Shown one piece after another: positions 9,792 to 18,943 of a stretch of 64,000 nucleotides of DNA; the first letter of the stretch is position 1; each line of letters begins with the position of its first letter. The translations under genes and the position numbers were made by a program. This DNA is from an uncultured Porphyromonadaceae bacterium (GTDB lineage: Bacteria > Bacteroidota > Bacteroidia > Bacteroidales > Muribaculaceae). Location of the stretch: NCBI GenBank assembly GCA_900541865.1, contig UQLO01000001.1, forward strand, positions 1 to 64,000, read 5' to 3'. Below the pieces are notes generated by a model that worked only from the letters and a program-made list of their open reading frames with translations, had not been told where the DNA came from and searched no databases.

Positions 9792-10733
9792 ATGAACTGT
9801 TTTGTTATGTTGCCCGCCCGGGTCTGCGGGCTTTTTGGGTCCGGTGAGCATGGATTGCATCTTTCGCCCCACAATGAAACCAAGCGGACTTCCAAAGCCT
9901 TCGCCGAAATATTATCGGTGGTGCTTGCCCTGCTCCTGTGTTGCCCCGCAGCCGGAGCAGAAGTCAAAATGCTGCCGGAAGCGTGCAATCCGACGGAATG
10001 TATCGCCGACTCTACCGCCCCCATGTCACCGGCAACGGAAATATCAAATATCGAAAACCGGGCAAACTCCGGTATTTATCAGTTCAAACCGCTGCAGCTT
10101 ATCATACCGGCTGCTATGATAGGAGTCGGCGTTGTAGGGCTCGAAAGCCATTGGATTATCCGTAGGAACACCGAAATACGCGATGAATTGCAGGAAAGCG
10201 GCCACGGGAAATTCACCGCCGACGACTTTATGCAGTTCGCCCCAAGCGCGGCGGTATATGGTCTGGAATTATGCGGTGTCAAGGGAGTGCACAACTACGG
10301 CGAAAAAACAATCATCTTGGGCACCGCAGCCATCCTGACCCTGGCGTCGGTCTACACCATTAAAGCCACCGCCAACGTGGAGCGCCCCGACGGTTCGGCT
10401 AAAAACTCTTTCCCCTCGGGCCACACCGCCTTTGCCTTTATGGGAGCCGAAATACTGCATCGGGAATATTGGCATGTGTCGCCATGGATTGGAATTGCCG
10501 GATACTCCGTAGCGGCGGCCACCGGCTTCCTCCGAATGTACAACAACCGCCATTGGGCAACCGACGTCCTCGCCGGCGCCGGTATCGGAATACTCTCGGC
10601 CGAAATCGCGTACTGGGTATATCCCTACGTCTCGAAACTTTTTTATCCCGGCCGGCGAAGCCACCGCAAGCTCTCCGTGGGGCCTTTCGTATCATCTCAA
10701 GCAAAAGGACTGGCCTGCATGATGATATTTTAG
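9792..10733 (+). CDS. PAP2-family membrane phosphatase
   Basis: 313 residues. The three phosphatase motifs of the PAP2/lipid-phosphate-phosphatase superfamily are visible: KATANVERPDG (motif 1), PSGHTAFAF (motif 2) and RMYNNRHWATDVLAG (motif 3). A hydrophobic stretch near residues 40-57 ending in AAGAE looks like a signal peptide, so the annotated ATG may lie too far upstream, or the N-terminal 35 residues may be a leader. Family members dephosphorylate undecaprenyl diphosphate, phosphatidic acid or lipid A. The substrate cannot be chosen here. A TAACTTTG at 9755-9762 could be the -7 element, but the TTG spacing is wrong. Confidence 0.88.
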   Translation: MNCFVMLPARVCGLFGSGEHGLHLSPHNETKRTSKAFAEILSVVLALLLCCPAAGAEVKMLPEACNPTECIADSTAPMSPATEISNIENRANSGIYQFKPLQLIIPAAMIGVGVVGLESHWIIRRNTEIRDELQESGHGKFTADDFMQFAPSAAVYGLELCGVKGVHNYGEKTIILGTAAILTLASVYTIKATANVERPDGSAKNSFPSGHTAFAFMGAEILHREYWHVSPWIGIAGYSVAAATGFLRMYNNRHWATDVLAGAGIGILSAEIAYWVYPYVSKLFYPGRRSHRKLSVGPFVSSQAKGLACMMIF

Positions 10734-10815
10734 ACCCGGCAATTGGCTTCCACCATGCCTGCCGCACGCTTAAAGGGTGTTTAAAGTCTTAAAAGGGTAT
10801 AAAAATCAGCGTTTT

Positions 10816-10847
10816 TTTGATTGTCTGCATTTTTTTTCGTACCTTTG
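10816..10847 (+). promoter_or_regulatory. Promoter of the glycogen operon
   Basis: TTTG at 10816-10819, a 20-base spacer, then TACCTTTG at 10840-10847, an excellent match to the Bacteroidetes consensus. The ATG of glgA is at 10875. Confidence 0.85.
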
Positions 10848-10874
10848 CCGCTCGAAAATCGAAGTTTAACAAAC

Positions 10875-12533
10875 ATGGACAACTGTCGACAGGAAATCGA
10901 TTTGTTATTTGAGACCAGTTGGGAGGTTTGCAACAAAGTTGGCGGCATATATACCGTGCTGTCCAGCAAGGCAAAGACCCTCAAAGAGCGATTCAAGGAC
11001 AAGCTGATATTTATCGGCCCCGATGTGTGGACCCCGGAGCATCCCTCGCCTTATTTCAGCGAGAGCCGTACCCTGCTCCGCAGCTGGGTGCTCGACGCTC
11101 AGCTCCCCGAGGGCGTCGATGTGCGCGTGGGCCGATGGAACATTCCCGGCAAGCCTTTGGCTGTGCTGGTGAAGTTCGACGGCATGTACGCCTCCCGCAA
11201 CGACGCCTACGCCCGAATGTGGGACCTCTTCCATGTCGACTCGCTCCATAGCTACGGCGACTACGACGAAGGCTGCGCCTTCGGGCGGGCCGCCGCTGTG
11301 GTTATAGAAAGCATGGTGCGCCACTTCAAGACCGACGCCCGCCGCGTGGTAGCTCACTTCGACGAGTGGACCACGGCGATGGGTCTGCTGCAGCTTCGCG
11401 ACCGCTGCCCCCGGATTGCCACCGTCTTCACCACCCACGCCACAAGCATAGGCCGAAGCATTTGCGGAAACGGCAAGCCCCTGTATGACCGCCTGACCGA
11501 CTACAACGGCGACCAAATGGCCCTCGAGCTTAACATGCAGTCCAAGCACTCCCTCGAAAAGGCCGCCGCTTGGAACGCCGACTGCTTCACCACCGTCAGC
11601 GACGTCACCGCCGCCGAAGCAGCCCAGCTGCTGGAGCGTCGACCCGATGTTGTCACCCCGAACGGCTTCGAGGCAAATTTCGTGCCCGCACGCACCAAAT
11701 ATAAGGCCGCCCGGACAACCGCACGCGACCGAATTTTCAAAGTGGTGTCGACCCTGACCGGCCTCACTTTCGACGACGACACCTTCATTCTGGGCACCTC
11801 CGGTCGACTTGAGTACCGCAACAAGGGCCTCGACATGTTCCTCGACGTCCTCGCCGGCCTACGCAGCCGCAAGCTGAGCCGCAAAGTGCTCGCCCTGGTG
11901 ATGGTGCCCGGCTGGACCGCCGGACCGCGGCCCGACCTCCAGCACGAGCTCACAATGGGCATGCGACAGCGTATGGGCGACCCGGTAATCACACACCGCC
12001 TCAACAACTACAACGAAGATCCCGTCAACGCACGCATCCATCAGATCGGATTTGCCAACGATGCATCGTGCGGCGTGGATGTGGTCTACGTGCCGTGCTA
12101 CCTCGATGGGGCCGACGGAATATTTGACCTTACCTACTACGACCTTCTACCCGGTCTGGACGCAACCGTCTTTGCAAGCTACTACGAGCCGTGGGGATAC
12201 ACCCCTCTGGAGAGCATCGCCTTCGGCGTTCCCACCGTGACCACCACCCTGGCCGGTTTCGGCGCTTGGGTAGAGGAAACATGGCCCGGCGCCGGTTTCG
12301 ACAAATGCGGTGTCCGAGTTGCCCTACGAACCGACTCGAACTACTCCGAAGCCACCGCCGAAATCACCGACTGCGTGCAGACCCTGGTCGATGCAACTCC
12401 CGCTGAAGAGGCCGCTTGCAGAAAAGCTGCTTCCAAAGCCTCCCAAAGCGCTGCGTGGAGCCTCTTCATGGACTACTACGACCGGGCATACTGCCTGGCT
12501 CTCGACCACCGCGACGAACGCCTCCTCAAGTAA
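10875..12533 (+). CDS. glgA: Glycogen synthase, GT3-like family
   Basis: 552 residues from the ATG at 10875. The track-length frame starts earlier, but the promoter sits inside that extension, so the earlier starts are excluded. The N-terminal sequence ETSWEVCNKVGGIYTVLSSKA is typical of glycogen synthases, with the KVGGI sugar-nucleotide loop. The C-terminal GT-B lobe carries YEPWGYTPLESIAFGVPTVTT, with the E-x7-E pair. It extends alpha-1,4-glucan from a nucleotide sugar. Overall it resembles the fungal/animal GT3 enzymes found in Bacteroidetes rather than the GT5 type of enterobacteria. It is followed after 52 bases by the phosphorylase, so synthesis and breakdown are coupled in one unit. 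Confidence 0.92.
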   Translation: MDNCRQEIDLLFETSWEVCNKVGGIYTVLSSKAKTLKERFKDKLIFIGPDVWTPEHPSPYFSESRTLLRSWVLDAQLPEGVDVRVGRWNIPGKPLAVLVKFDGMYASRNDAYARMWDLFHVDSLHSYGDYDEGCAFGRAAAVVIESMVRHFKTDARRVVAHFDEWTTAMGLLQLRDRCPRIATVFTTHATSIGRSICGNGKPLYDRLTDYNGDQMALELNMQSKHSLEKAAAWNADCFTTVSDVTAAEAAQLLERRPDVVTPNGFEANFVPARTKYKAARTTARDRIFKVVSTLTGLTFDDDTFILGTSGRLEYRNKGLDMFLDVLAGLRSRKLSRKVLALVMVPGWTAGPRPDLQHELTMGMRQRMGDPVITHRLNNYNEDPVNARIHQIGFANDASCGVDVVYVPCYLDGADGIFDLTYYDLLPGLDATVFASYYEPWGYTPLESIAFGVPTVTTTLAGFGAWVEETWPGAGFDKCGVRVALRTDSNYSEATAEITDCVQTLVDATPAEEAACRKAASKASQSAAWSLFMDYYDRAYCLALDHRDERLLK

Positions 12534-12585
12534 TTCTCTCCCTGCGAATCTTTCAAAACGAATTATATCCAAAAGTCAATTATAG

Positions 12586-15144
12586 ATGAAACTTTCAGTA
12601 AGCAATACCAACGCCCCCGTATGGCGCGATATTACTGTGAAATCCGAGCTCCCCGCGCAGCTCAAGCCGCTCGAAGAGCTGGCCAAGAACCTCTGGTGGG
12701 TATGGAACAGCGAGGCTAAAACCCTCTTCCGCACCCTCAACCCCGACCTCTGGCGCAAAACGGGCGAAAACCCCGTAATGCTCCTGCAGCGCCTCGGCTC
12801 CGACCGCATCGCCGAAATTATGGCCGACGAGGTCCTCATGGCCGAAATAAACCGCGTACACGCCGACTTCCGAAACTACATGGCCAAGCCCATGCGCAAG
12901 GACGTGCCCTCCATCGCATACTTCTCGATGGAATACGGTCTGTGCAACTGCCTCAAAATATACTCCGGCGGCCTCGGTGTCCTCGCCGGCGACTATATCA
13001 AGGAAGCTTCCGACTCCTGCATCGACATGACGGCTGTCGGTTTCCTCTACCGCTACGGCTACTTCACTCAGACTCTGAGCGTCGACGGCCAGCAGATTGC
13101 TAACTACGAGCCCCAGAACTTCAACCAGCTCCCCATCGAGCAGGTGATGGAGAAAGACGGGCGTCCCATGATTCTCGAGGTGCCCTACCCCGGCCGTGTG
13201 GTCTACAGCCACATATGGCGAGTAAACGTGGGCCGCATGAAGCTCTACCTGATGGACACCGACTTCGACATGAACAGCGAGTACGACCGCTCCATCACCC
13301 ACCAGCTCTACGGCGGTGACTGGGAGAACCGTATCAAGCAGGAATACCTCCTCGGCATCGGTGGCGTTCTCATGCTCCAGAAGCTCGGCGTAAAGAGCCA
13401 GCTCTTCCACTGCAACGAAGGCCATGCCGCCCTCCTCAACCTCCAGCGTCTGGTCGACTACGTACAGAAAGACGGCCTCTCCTTCCAGGTCGCTCTCGAA
13501 ATGGTGCGCGCAAGCGGCCTCTACACCGTCCACACCCCCGTGCCCGCCGGCCACGACTACTTCGACGAAGGCCTCTTCGGCAAGTACATGGGCGAATACC
13601 CCGCAAAACTCGGCATTTCCTGGCAAGACCTCATGAACATGGGCCGCGAAAACCCCGACACCCCCGAACGCTTCTCCATGAGCGTTTTCGCCCTCAACAC
13701 CTGCCAGGAGGCCAACGGTGTGAGCTGGCTCCACGGCGAAGTCAGCAAGAAGATGTTCGCCGGTATCTGGAAAGGCTATTCCTGGGAGGAAAGCCACGTC
13801 GGCTACGTCACCAACGGCGTACACATGCCCACATGGGCCGCTTCCGAATGGAAAGAGTTCTACTGGAACGTTCTCGGCCCCCAGGTGTTCGAAAACCAGA
13901 GCGACCCCAAGGCTTGGAAAGGCATCTTCGATGTGCCCGACCAGAAAATATGGGATCTCCGAGTGCAACTCAAGAACAAGTTCATCAACTTCGTTCGCCG
14001 CGACTTCAAGGAAAAGTGGCTCGCAAACCAGGGCGATCCCAGCAGCGTGATGAACATCGTTGACCGCATCAACCCCAACGCTCTCATCATCGGCTTCGCA
14101 CGTCGCTTCGCCACCTACAAGCGCGCTCACCTCCTCTTCACCGACCTCGAACGCCTCGCTCGTATCGTCAACAATCCTCAGTTCCCCGTACAGTTCATCT
14201 TCGCCGGCAAGGCTCACCCCGCCGACGGCGCCGGTCAGGGTCTTATCAAGCGCATCGTCGAAATCAGCCGCATGCCCCAGTTCCTCGGAAAGATCATCTT
14301 CCTGGAGGACTACAACATGATCGTCGCCAAGCGCCTCGTCACCGGTGTCGACATCTGGCTCAACACCCCGACCCGCCCGCTCGAAGCTTCCGGCACATCC
14401 GGCGAAAAGGCCGAGATGAACGGCGTGCTCAACTTCTCCGTACTCGACGGCTGGTGGTACGAAGGCTACCGCTTCAACGAGAACGCCGGCTGGGCCCTCA
14501 CCGACAAGCGAACCTACACCGACCAGGCTCAGCAGGATAAGCTCGACGCGGCTACCATCTACTCCATGCTGGAGAACGAAATCATTCCGCTCTACTTCGA
14601 GAAGAACTCCGCCGGCTACTCCCCGCGCTGGATTCAGTACATCAAGGGCTCCATCGGCGACATCGCGCCTCACTTCACCATGAAGCGCATGATCGACGAC
14701 TACATCGACCGCTTCTACAACAAGGAAGCCGCCCGCACCGCTCGCCTCGGCGCCGACAGCTTCGCTCTGGCCAAGCAAATCGTGGCTTGGAAAGAACGCG
14801 TGGCTAACGCCTGGGACGGCATCCGCGTTGTCAGCGCAAACCACAGCGGCGAACTCTCCCAGAGCCTCACCGGCGAACCCTTCCGCGTGGAAGTAACCAT
14901 CGACACCAACGGCATCGGACGCGACCTCGGCCTCGAAATGGTGGTTTACCGCCTCGAGGACGGTCTTGAACGCCTCGTTCGCACCGAGCAGTTCAAGGTT
15001 GTCAAGGAAGAAGGCAACAACGTCACCTTCGAGCTCAATACCAAGATTAAGGACGCCGGTGTATTCCGCTACGGCTTCCGCGTATATCCCAAGAACGCCG
15101 AGCTCCCCCATCGCCAGGACTTCGCATACACCCGCTGGATCTAA
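12586..15144 (+). CDS. glgP: Alpha-glucan (glycogen) phosphorylase, GT35
   Basis: 852 residues, the size of the Thermotoga-type glucan phosphorylases. It releases glucose 1-phosphate from glycogen or maltodextrin. An N-terminal DUF3417-like domain (about 15-110, ending near EYGLCNCLKIYSGGLGVLAGDYIK) precedes the phosphorylase core. The pyridoxal-phosphate Lys is about residue 608 in EASGTSGEKAEMNGVLN. Other core motifs are NEGHAALL, TNGVHMPTWA and ARRFATYKRA. The C-terminal 120 residues form an extra beta-rich domain. It is in one operon with glgA and is followed by a hairpin at 15168-15209. Codon use is strongly biased to C-ending codons, suggesting high expression. Confidence 0.95.
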   Translation: MKLSVSNTNAPVWRDITVKSELPAQLKPLEELAKNLWWVWNSEAKTLFRTLNPDLWRKTGENPVMLLQRLGSDRIAEIMADEVLMAEINRVHADFRNYMAKPMRKDVPSIAYFSMEYGLCNCLKIYSGGLGVLAGDYIKEASDSCIDMTAVGFLYRYGYFTQTLSVDGQQIANYEPQNFNQLPIEQVMEKDGRPMILEVPYPGRVVYSHIWRVNVGRMKLYLMDTDFDMNSEYDRSITHQLYGGDWENRIKQEYLLGIGGVLMLQKLGVKSQLFHCNEGHAALLNLQRLVDYVQKDGLSFQVALEMVRASGLYTVHTPVPAGHDYFDEGLFGKYMGEYPAKLGISWQDLMNMGRENPDTPERFSMSVFALNTCQEANGVSWLHGEVSKKMFAGIWKGYSWEESHVGYVTNGVHMPTWAASEWKEFYWNVLGPQVFENQSDPKAWKGIFDVPDQKIWDLRVQLKNKFINFVRRDFKEKWLANQGDPSSVMNIVDRINPNALIIGFARRFATYKRAHLLFTDLERLARIVNNPQFPVQFIFAGKAHPADGAGQGLIKRIVEISRMPQFLGKIIFLEDYNMIVAKRLVTGVDIWLNTPTRPLEASGTSGEKAEMNGVLNFSVLDGWWYEGYRFNENAGWALTDKRTYTDQAQQDKLDAATIYSMLENEIIPLYFEKNSAGYSPRWIQYIKGSIGDIAPHFTMKRMIDDYIDRFYNKEAARTARLGADSFALAKQIVAWKERVANAWDGIRVVSANHSGELSQSLTGEPFRVEVTIDTNGIGRDLGLEMVVYRLEDGLERLVRTEQFKVVKEEGNNVTFELNTKIKDAGVFRYGFRVYPKNAELPHRQDFAYTRWI

Positions 15145-15167
15145 TCACTCCGCGGCATAAACGCTTC

Positions 15168-15209
15168 AGCGCGCCGAGCACTACCTACACGGTAGTCGCC
15201 CGGCGCGCT
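15168..15209 (+). terminator. Terminator-like hairpin after glgP
   Basis: AGCGCGCCG/CGGCGCGCT outer stem with an inner ACTACC/GGTAGT stem. Only a short TTTT follows. Confidence 0.65.
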
Positions 15210-15660
15210 GCCGTTTTCAAGAAGCTAAAAGTTAATAGTGAATAGTGAATAATGAGGGCCCCATCCCGAAGGGATTCCCCGCGAAAGGACACCAAGTCTA
15301 TGGAGCGGGGATTTGCAATCCCCGCCGATTCGCCGAAACTATCCTCACGCCGCGAATGTTGTAGGCAGGGCGGCAACGCCGCCCCGCCTCCCGTTAACCG
15401 ACGGATTCGTCCGTCGGAAAAAATCCGGCAGGTAATTAGCATCCCGGCGGGATGCCGCTTCGCGCTGACGGTCTATCGCTGCAACCTTCGTCCGCAAAGC
15501 GGTATCCCGTTGGGATACAATATTTTACGCCGACTCTCAAGGTCTTAGCGTCCCTCCCGCGTAGAGCCGGCGGGCGATTGCGAGTCCGAAGCTCGCCCAC
15601 CTTGAGCGGCCACCCATTTTACATTTTAAATTTTAAATTCTACATTTCAAACAAGTCGGC
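15210..15660. repeat. Composite intergenic island B: hairpin modules shared with island A
   Basis: Lies between the convergent glgP and nucleoside phosphorylase genes and has no credible ORF. In order: a short AT repeat (about 15229-15255), ATCCC-GAA-GGGAT (15263-15275), GCGGGGATT-TGC-AATCCCCGC (15305-15325), GGGCGGC-AAC-GCCGCCC (15368-15384), CCGACGGA-TTCG-TCCGTCGG (15398-15417), GCATCCC-GGC-GGGATGC (15439-15455), GTATCCC-GTT-GGGATAC (15502-15518), a decayed GCGAG...CTCGC hairpin (15580-15596), then the AT-rich tail (about 15611-15650). Five modules plus the tail occur in the same order as in island A, with the arms kept and the loops changed. Confidence 0.85.
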
Positions 15661-15683
15661 CGCGTTTGTTCAGTCCCGCAGGC

Positions 15684-16556
15684 TCAGATGCGCTCCAGGA
15701 CGGTGGCTATGAGGTCGCGGATACCACCCTTGTAGTTGGGATTGGCGTCGTTGTTGAAGCGGTTGGCGATGATGGAACATACGGTCATGCAGCGGTGGCC
15801 CATAAGGCGACCCAGACCGGCAAGGGGTGCCGACTCCATCTCGTAGTTGGTGATACGGTGGTCGCCGTAGCGCCATGATTCAATCAGCGGGTTCAGGTCC
15901 GGATTGGCAAGCGGCAGACGCAGCTCGCGGCCCTGCGGGCCGTAGAAGCCGACAGCGCTGATAGTAATGCCACGCACCATATCGTCGCGGCCTATCTGGT
16001 CGACAAGCTCCTCGTCGGCCTCCACGAAGTAAGGCTTCGCCCAGAGGGGATTCCAGCCGGTGTGGGCGCAGAAATCGGCCTCCATAGCCAGGTCGGACAC
16101 GCTGTCGCGGCCGGCATAGTAGTTGAGCACACCATCGAAACCCACAGAGCGCCGAGCGATTACGGGAGTGCCCAGCGAAAGCTCGGGCTGGAGGGCGCCG
16201 GAGGTGCCGATACGCACCATGGTGAGTCGACGAAGGTCTTTCTTGACCTCGCGCGTGGCGAAGTCGATGTTGGCCAGAGCGTCGAGTTCGTTGATGACAA
16301 TGTCGATGTTGTCAGGGCCGATGCCGTGGCTGAGGCACATGATGGGTTTGCCCTTGTAGGTGCCTCCGATAGTATGGAACTCGCGCGAGGAAACCTCGAA
16401 AGTGCGAGTGTCGAAGAACTCGGCAACCATGTCGACGCGAGCCGGGTCGCCGACGAGGATGATGCGGTCGGTGAGCTGTTCGGGGCGCAGGTGAAGGTGA
16501 AACACGCTGCCGTCCGGATTGATGATAAGCTCTGAGGGAGGTATGATTTTAGTCAT
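15684..16556 (-). CDS. udp: Nucleoside phosphorylase (uridine phosphorylase-like)
   Basis: 290 residues of the NP-I family. The phosphate-binding motif is ILVGDPAR (about 32-39) plus VRIGTSGALQ (about 112-121), and the nucleoside site is NYEMESAPLAGLG (about 238-250), where MES binds ribose. Members cleave uridine (or other nucleosides) with phosphate to ribose 1-phosphate and base. The Bacteroidetes clade is usually annotated as uridine phosphorylase, but purine specificity is not excluded. The gene lies 95 bases downstream of dprA on the same strand and may share its transcript. The hairpin island follows its 3' end. Confidence 0.9.
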   Translation of the reverse strand: MTKIIPPSELIINPDGSVFHLHLRPEQLTDRIILVGDPARVDMVAEFFDTRTFEVSSREFHTIGGTYKGKPIMCLSHGIGPDNIDIVINELDALANIDFATREVKKDLRRLTMVRIGTSGALQPELSLGTPVIARRSVGFDGVLNYYAGRDSVSDLAMEADFCAHTGWNPLWAKPYFVEADEELVDQIGRDDMVRGITISAVGFYGPQGRELRLPLANPDLNPLIESWRYGDHRITNYEMESAPLAGLGRLMGHRCMTVCSIIANRFNNDANPNYKGGIRDLIATVLERI

Positions 16557-16651
16557 GAGCGATGTGTTTTTCAGGACTTTGAAGCCCTTTGTGTTAGTAT
16601 ATTTCTAATGGTGCTGTTTAATTAACGTCGGGATGTAGACCGCGGTTGGAG

Positions 16652-17797
16652 CTAAACCGGGGCTATTACCATATATCGTCCGCCGGCGAGGGCATTGACA
16701 TAACCTTCCATCTCCAGGGTGAACATTCGCGACGACACCTCGTTGACAGGTAGGTTCATAGCCACTGCGATTTCGTTGATGGTGACGCTGGGATGGTCGC
16801 GCAGAAACTGTAGAAGTACCACCTGCGAGTCCGACAAGTCGGGCATCAGCGAAGTCTGAATGCCGGGGCGTTTGTCGGGCACCCAGCACATTGCCTCCAG
16901 AAGATCGCCGGCATCACGTATCATGCGGGCCGTATTGCTGAAGATGAGCTCGTTGCAACCTCGGCTATAGGTGTCGGAGATGCGTCCTGGAAGCGCGAGG
17001 ACCTCGCGGTGGTACTCCGACGCCAGTCGAGCCGTCACCATTGCGCCCCCGTGGGTGTCGCTTTCGACTATTACGGTCGCATCGGCCATGCCGGCAACTA
17101 TCTTGTTGCGCTCCAGAAAGTGGCCGCGGTGGGTGGGATCGCTGCTGAGGTAGCGAGTGAGCAAAAAGCCGCCCTCGCGCACTATGCGTACCGCATCCGA
17201 GCGATGGTCGGCCGGATAGATGCGGTTGAGGCCCTCGGCCATCACCCCTCCGGTAGGTATACCCTCCTTGACGGCCGCCCGATGCGCCGCTATATCAGCT
17301 CCATAGGCCATACCGCTGACAATCACCACATTTGAGAGCGAGGAAGCAAGGTCTGCCACGAGATTATCGATGAAACTCAGACCATAAGGCGTGCAATGGC
17401 GGGTGCCGACAATGGCAATGGTCTTGCAGCCGGCCTTGGGAGCCTCCCCAAGGCGATAGAGCATCGCCGGGGCGTCCTGACACTCGCGAAGCAAGGAAGG
17501 ATAGTCGTCGTCGGTATACCACACCGGGCTTATGCCGTTCGACTCAATGAACTCAACTTCGTCGAGCGCTGTTTTCCACTCCTTTTCGCTGCGTATTGCC
17601 GCTACGACCTTCGAGCGCACACCGGTAATACTGGAGACGGTGCCCGGATCTTTGGAGAAAAACTCCCGAGGTGTGATTCCGAGGCTTGCGAAGCGGCTCG
17701 CCGTGCCTATGTTCACCGCCGAAAAGTGTGCGAAGGCTATGCGCTCCGCAAGTCGGCGGCAGCGTAGCATACGGTCTTCGGCCACGTCAGGAATCAT
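16652..17797 (-). CDS. dprA: DNA-processing protein DprA
   Basis: 381 residues from the ATG at 17797, chosen because it lies 4 bases after the thioesterase stop; a longer frame would overlap that gene. The N-terminal SAM-like helical region (about 1-75) is followed by the Rossmann domain (about 90-300), with AIVGTRHCTPYG, VSGMAYGADIAAH, GGFLLTRY, FLERNKIVAGMADATVIVES and LALPGRI. The C-terminal 60 residues form the winged DML1 domain. DprA loads RecA on incoming single-stranded DNA in transformation. No com genes are in the window, so competence itself is not shown. Confidence 0.94.
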   Translation of the reverse strand: MIPDVAEDRMLRCRRLAERIAFAHFSAVNIGTASRFASLGITPREFFSKDPGTVSSITGVRSKVVAAIRSEKEWKTALDEVEFIESNGISPVWYTDDDYPSLLRECQDAPAMLYRLGEAPKAGCKTIAIVGTRHCTPYGLSFIDNLVADLASSLSNVVIVSGMAYGADIAAHRAAVKEGIPTGGVMAEGLNRIYPADHRSDAVRIVREGGFLLTRYLSSDPTHRGHFLERNKIVAGMADATVIVESDTHGGAMVTARLASEYHREVLALPGRISDTYSRGCNELIFSNTARMIRDAGDLLEAMCWVPDKRPGIQTSLMPDLSDSQVVLLQFLRDHPSVTINEIAVAMNLPVNEVSSRMFTLEMEGYVNALAGGRYMVIAPV

Positions 17798-17801
17798 CGC
17801 T

Positions 17802-18212
17802 TCAAAGGTATTTGGCGAAGGCCTCGGCAAGGAGTGCCCCGCGGGATATACGGCCGTTTTCGAACGACACTATGTCGACGGTGGCCTGAACCACCTGCTC
17901 GCCGGCGGCGTTGAAAATGTCCTGGCGGAACACGAATACGGGCCCGCGGCGGCTCAGCGCAAGCTTGCTGACTATACTCTCGCCAAGGCCCACCGAGTGC
18001 ATATAGCGGATGTCGATGTGGCTCACCACGGGGTCCAGCCCCAGGCGGTGCATCTCGCGGAATGTCAAACCCGCCCACTCGCAGAACTCATGGCGCGTGT
18101 GCTCGAGATAGTGGAGGTAGACAGCGTTGTTGACGATTCCTTCCGAATCGACCTCGTAGTCGCGCACCTTGATGGGCATTTCAAATATGTAGTCAGGCTG
18201 AGACTGATTCAT
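17802..18212 (-). CDS. Acyl-CoA thioesterase, 4HBT (YbgC/FadM-like) hot-dog family
   Basis: 136 residues from the ATG at 18212; a GTG six codons earlier is possible. The hot-dog signature VRDYEVDSEGIVNNAVYLHYLEHTR carries the conserved Asp and Tyr of the family. It likely hydrolyses short or medium acyl-CoAs in the cytoplasm. It is translationally linked to dprA, with 4 bases between them. This pairing is common in Bacteroidales genomes and gives no clear functional hint. Confidence 0.9.
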   Translation of the reverse strand: MNQSQPDYIFEMPIKVRDYEVDSEGIVNNAVYLHYLEHTRHEFCEWAGLTFREMHRLGLDPVVSHIDIRYMHSVGLGESIVSKLALSRRGPVFVFRQDIFNAAGEQVVQATVDIVSFENGRISRGALLAEAFAKYL

Positions 18213-18277
18213 AGCGAAAACAAGCGGCACCGCATCCCGTGTGCGGGTAGCGGCGCCGTCGAAAGGTATGCTTGTTG

Positions 18278-18835
18278 TTAGTTTGCCGCTGCTGCAGGTG
18301 CTGCGGTGGTGGCTGCAGGGGGAGGTGTTGCGGGCAGACCGAGTTTGACGCGTACTTTGGGAGTAACGTCCTCTACGGTGCTGCCGGTGTAAAGAAGCAG
18401 AGAAGGCTCGTTAGGGAAAATGAAGGTGAAGCCTTCCTCAGTGCCTACTGCCTTGACGGCGTCCATAAGGCGCTGCTGGATGGGGGCCATGAGCTGCTGC
18501 TGCAGGCGGGCGATGTCCTGCTCGGCGGTGTTGCGGAACTGCTCTACCTTGCCGGCGCGTTCCTGGATTTCCTGAACGCGGCGCTCCTTGATGCTTTCGG
18601 GAGTGTTGGCGTCGTTGGCAATTGCCTGATATTCTGTGTACAGCTTGTTGACTTCTTCCTGAAGCTTGCCGAATTCTTCTTCGTAGCGGGCCGAAGTCTG
18701 CTGCAGCTGAGTCTGCATGGATGTGGATTCGGGCATGGAAGAGAAGATAGATTCAAGATCTACCACACCGAATTTCTGGGCCATACCTGCGAAGGGAAGG
18801 GTCAGCAGGACGGCGAGAAGCAGTTTCTTAATCAT
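18278..18835 (-). CDS. OmpH/Skp-family periplasmic chaperone (second copy)
   Basis: 185 residues. Signal peptide 1-19 (MIKKLLLAVLLTLPFAGMA), then KFGVVDLESIFSSMPE, the family N-terminal strand, a long coiled coil (about 35-115), the returning strand (FTFIFPNE) and a low-complexity Ala/Pro/Thr tail (about 168-185). Skp trimers carry unfolded outer-membrane proteins to BamA. It lies downstream of another ompH and bamA but has its own promoter at 18882-18913, so it can be expressed apart from the cluster. Confidence 0.9.
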   Translation of the reverse strand: MIKKLLLAVLLTLPFAGMAQKFGVVDLESIFSSMPESTSMQTQLQQTSARYEEEFGKLQEEVNKLYTEYQAIANDANTPESIKERRVQEIQERAGKVEQFRNTAEQDIARLQQQLMAPIQQRLMDAVKAVGTEEGFTFIFPNEPSLLLYTGSTVEDVTPKVRVKLGLPATPPPAATTAAPAAAAN

Positions 18836-18881
18836 TGTTGATGGGGTTGGTATGTGTTTGTTATTGTTTTGTTCTATGCTA

Positions 18882-18913
18882 CAAAGTTAATCAAATTATT
18901 CCGAAACGGCAAA
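18882..18913 (-). promoter_or_regulatory. Promoter for the downstream ompH
   Basis: On the minus strand TTTG (18913-18910), a 20-base spacer, then TAACTTTG (18889-18882). The ATG is at 18835. Confidence 0.8.
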
Positions 18914-18943
18914 TTGCAGTTTTAACACTTAGTGCCGATACCG

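Noticed and set aside
12595..15111. 838-codon open frame antisense to glgP
   Set aside because: It mirrors a strongly C/G-ending codon pattern of glgP; the translated sequence is low-complexity Val/Glu/Gly with no domains, while glgP has full phosphorylase motifs.
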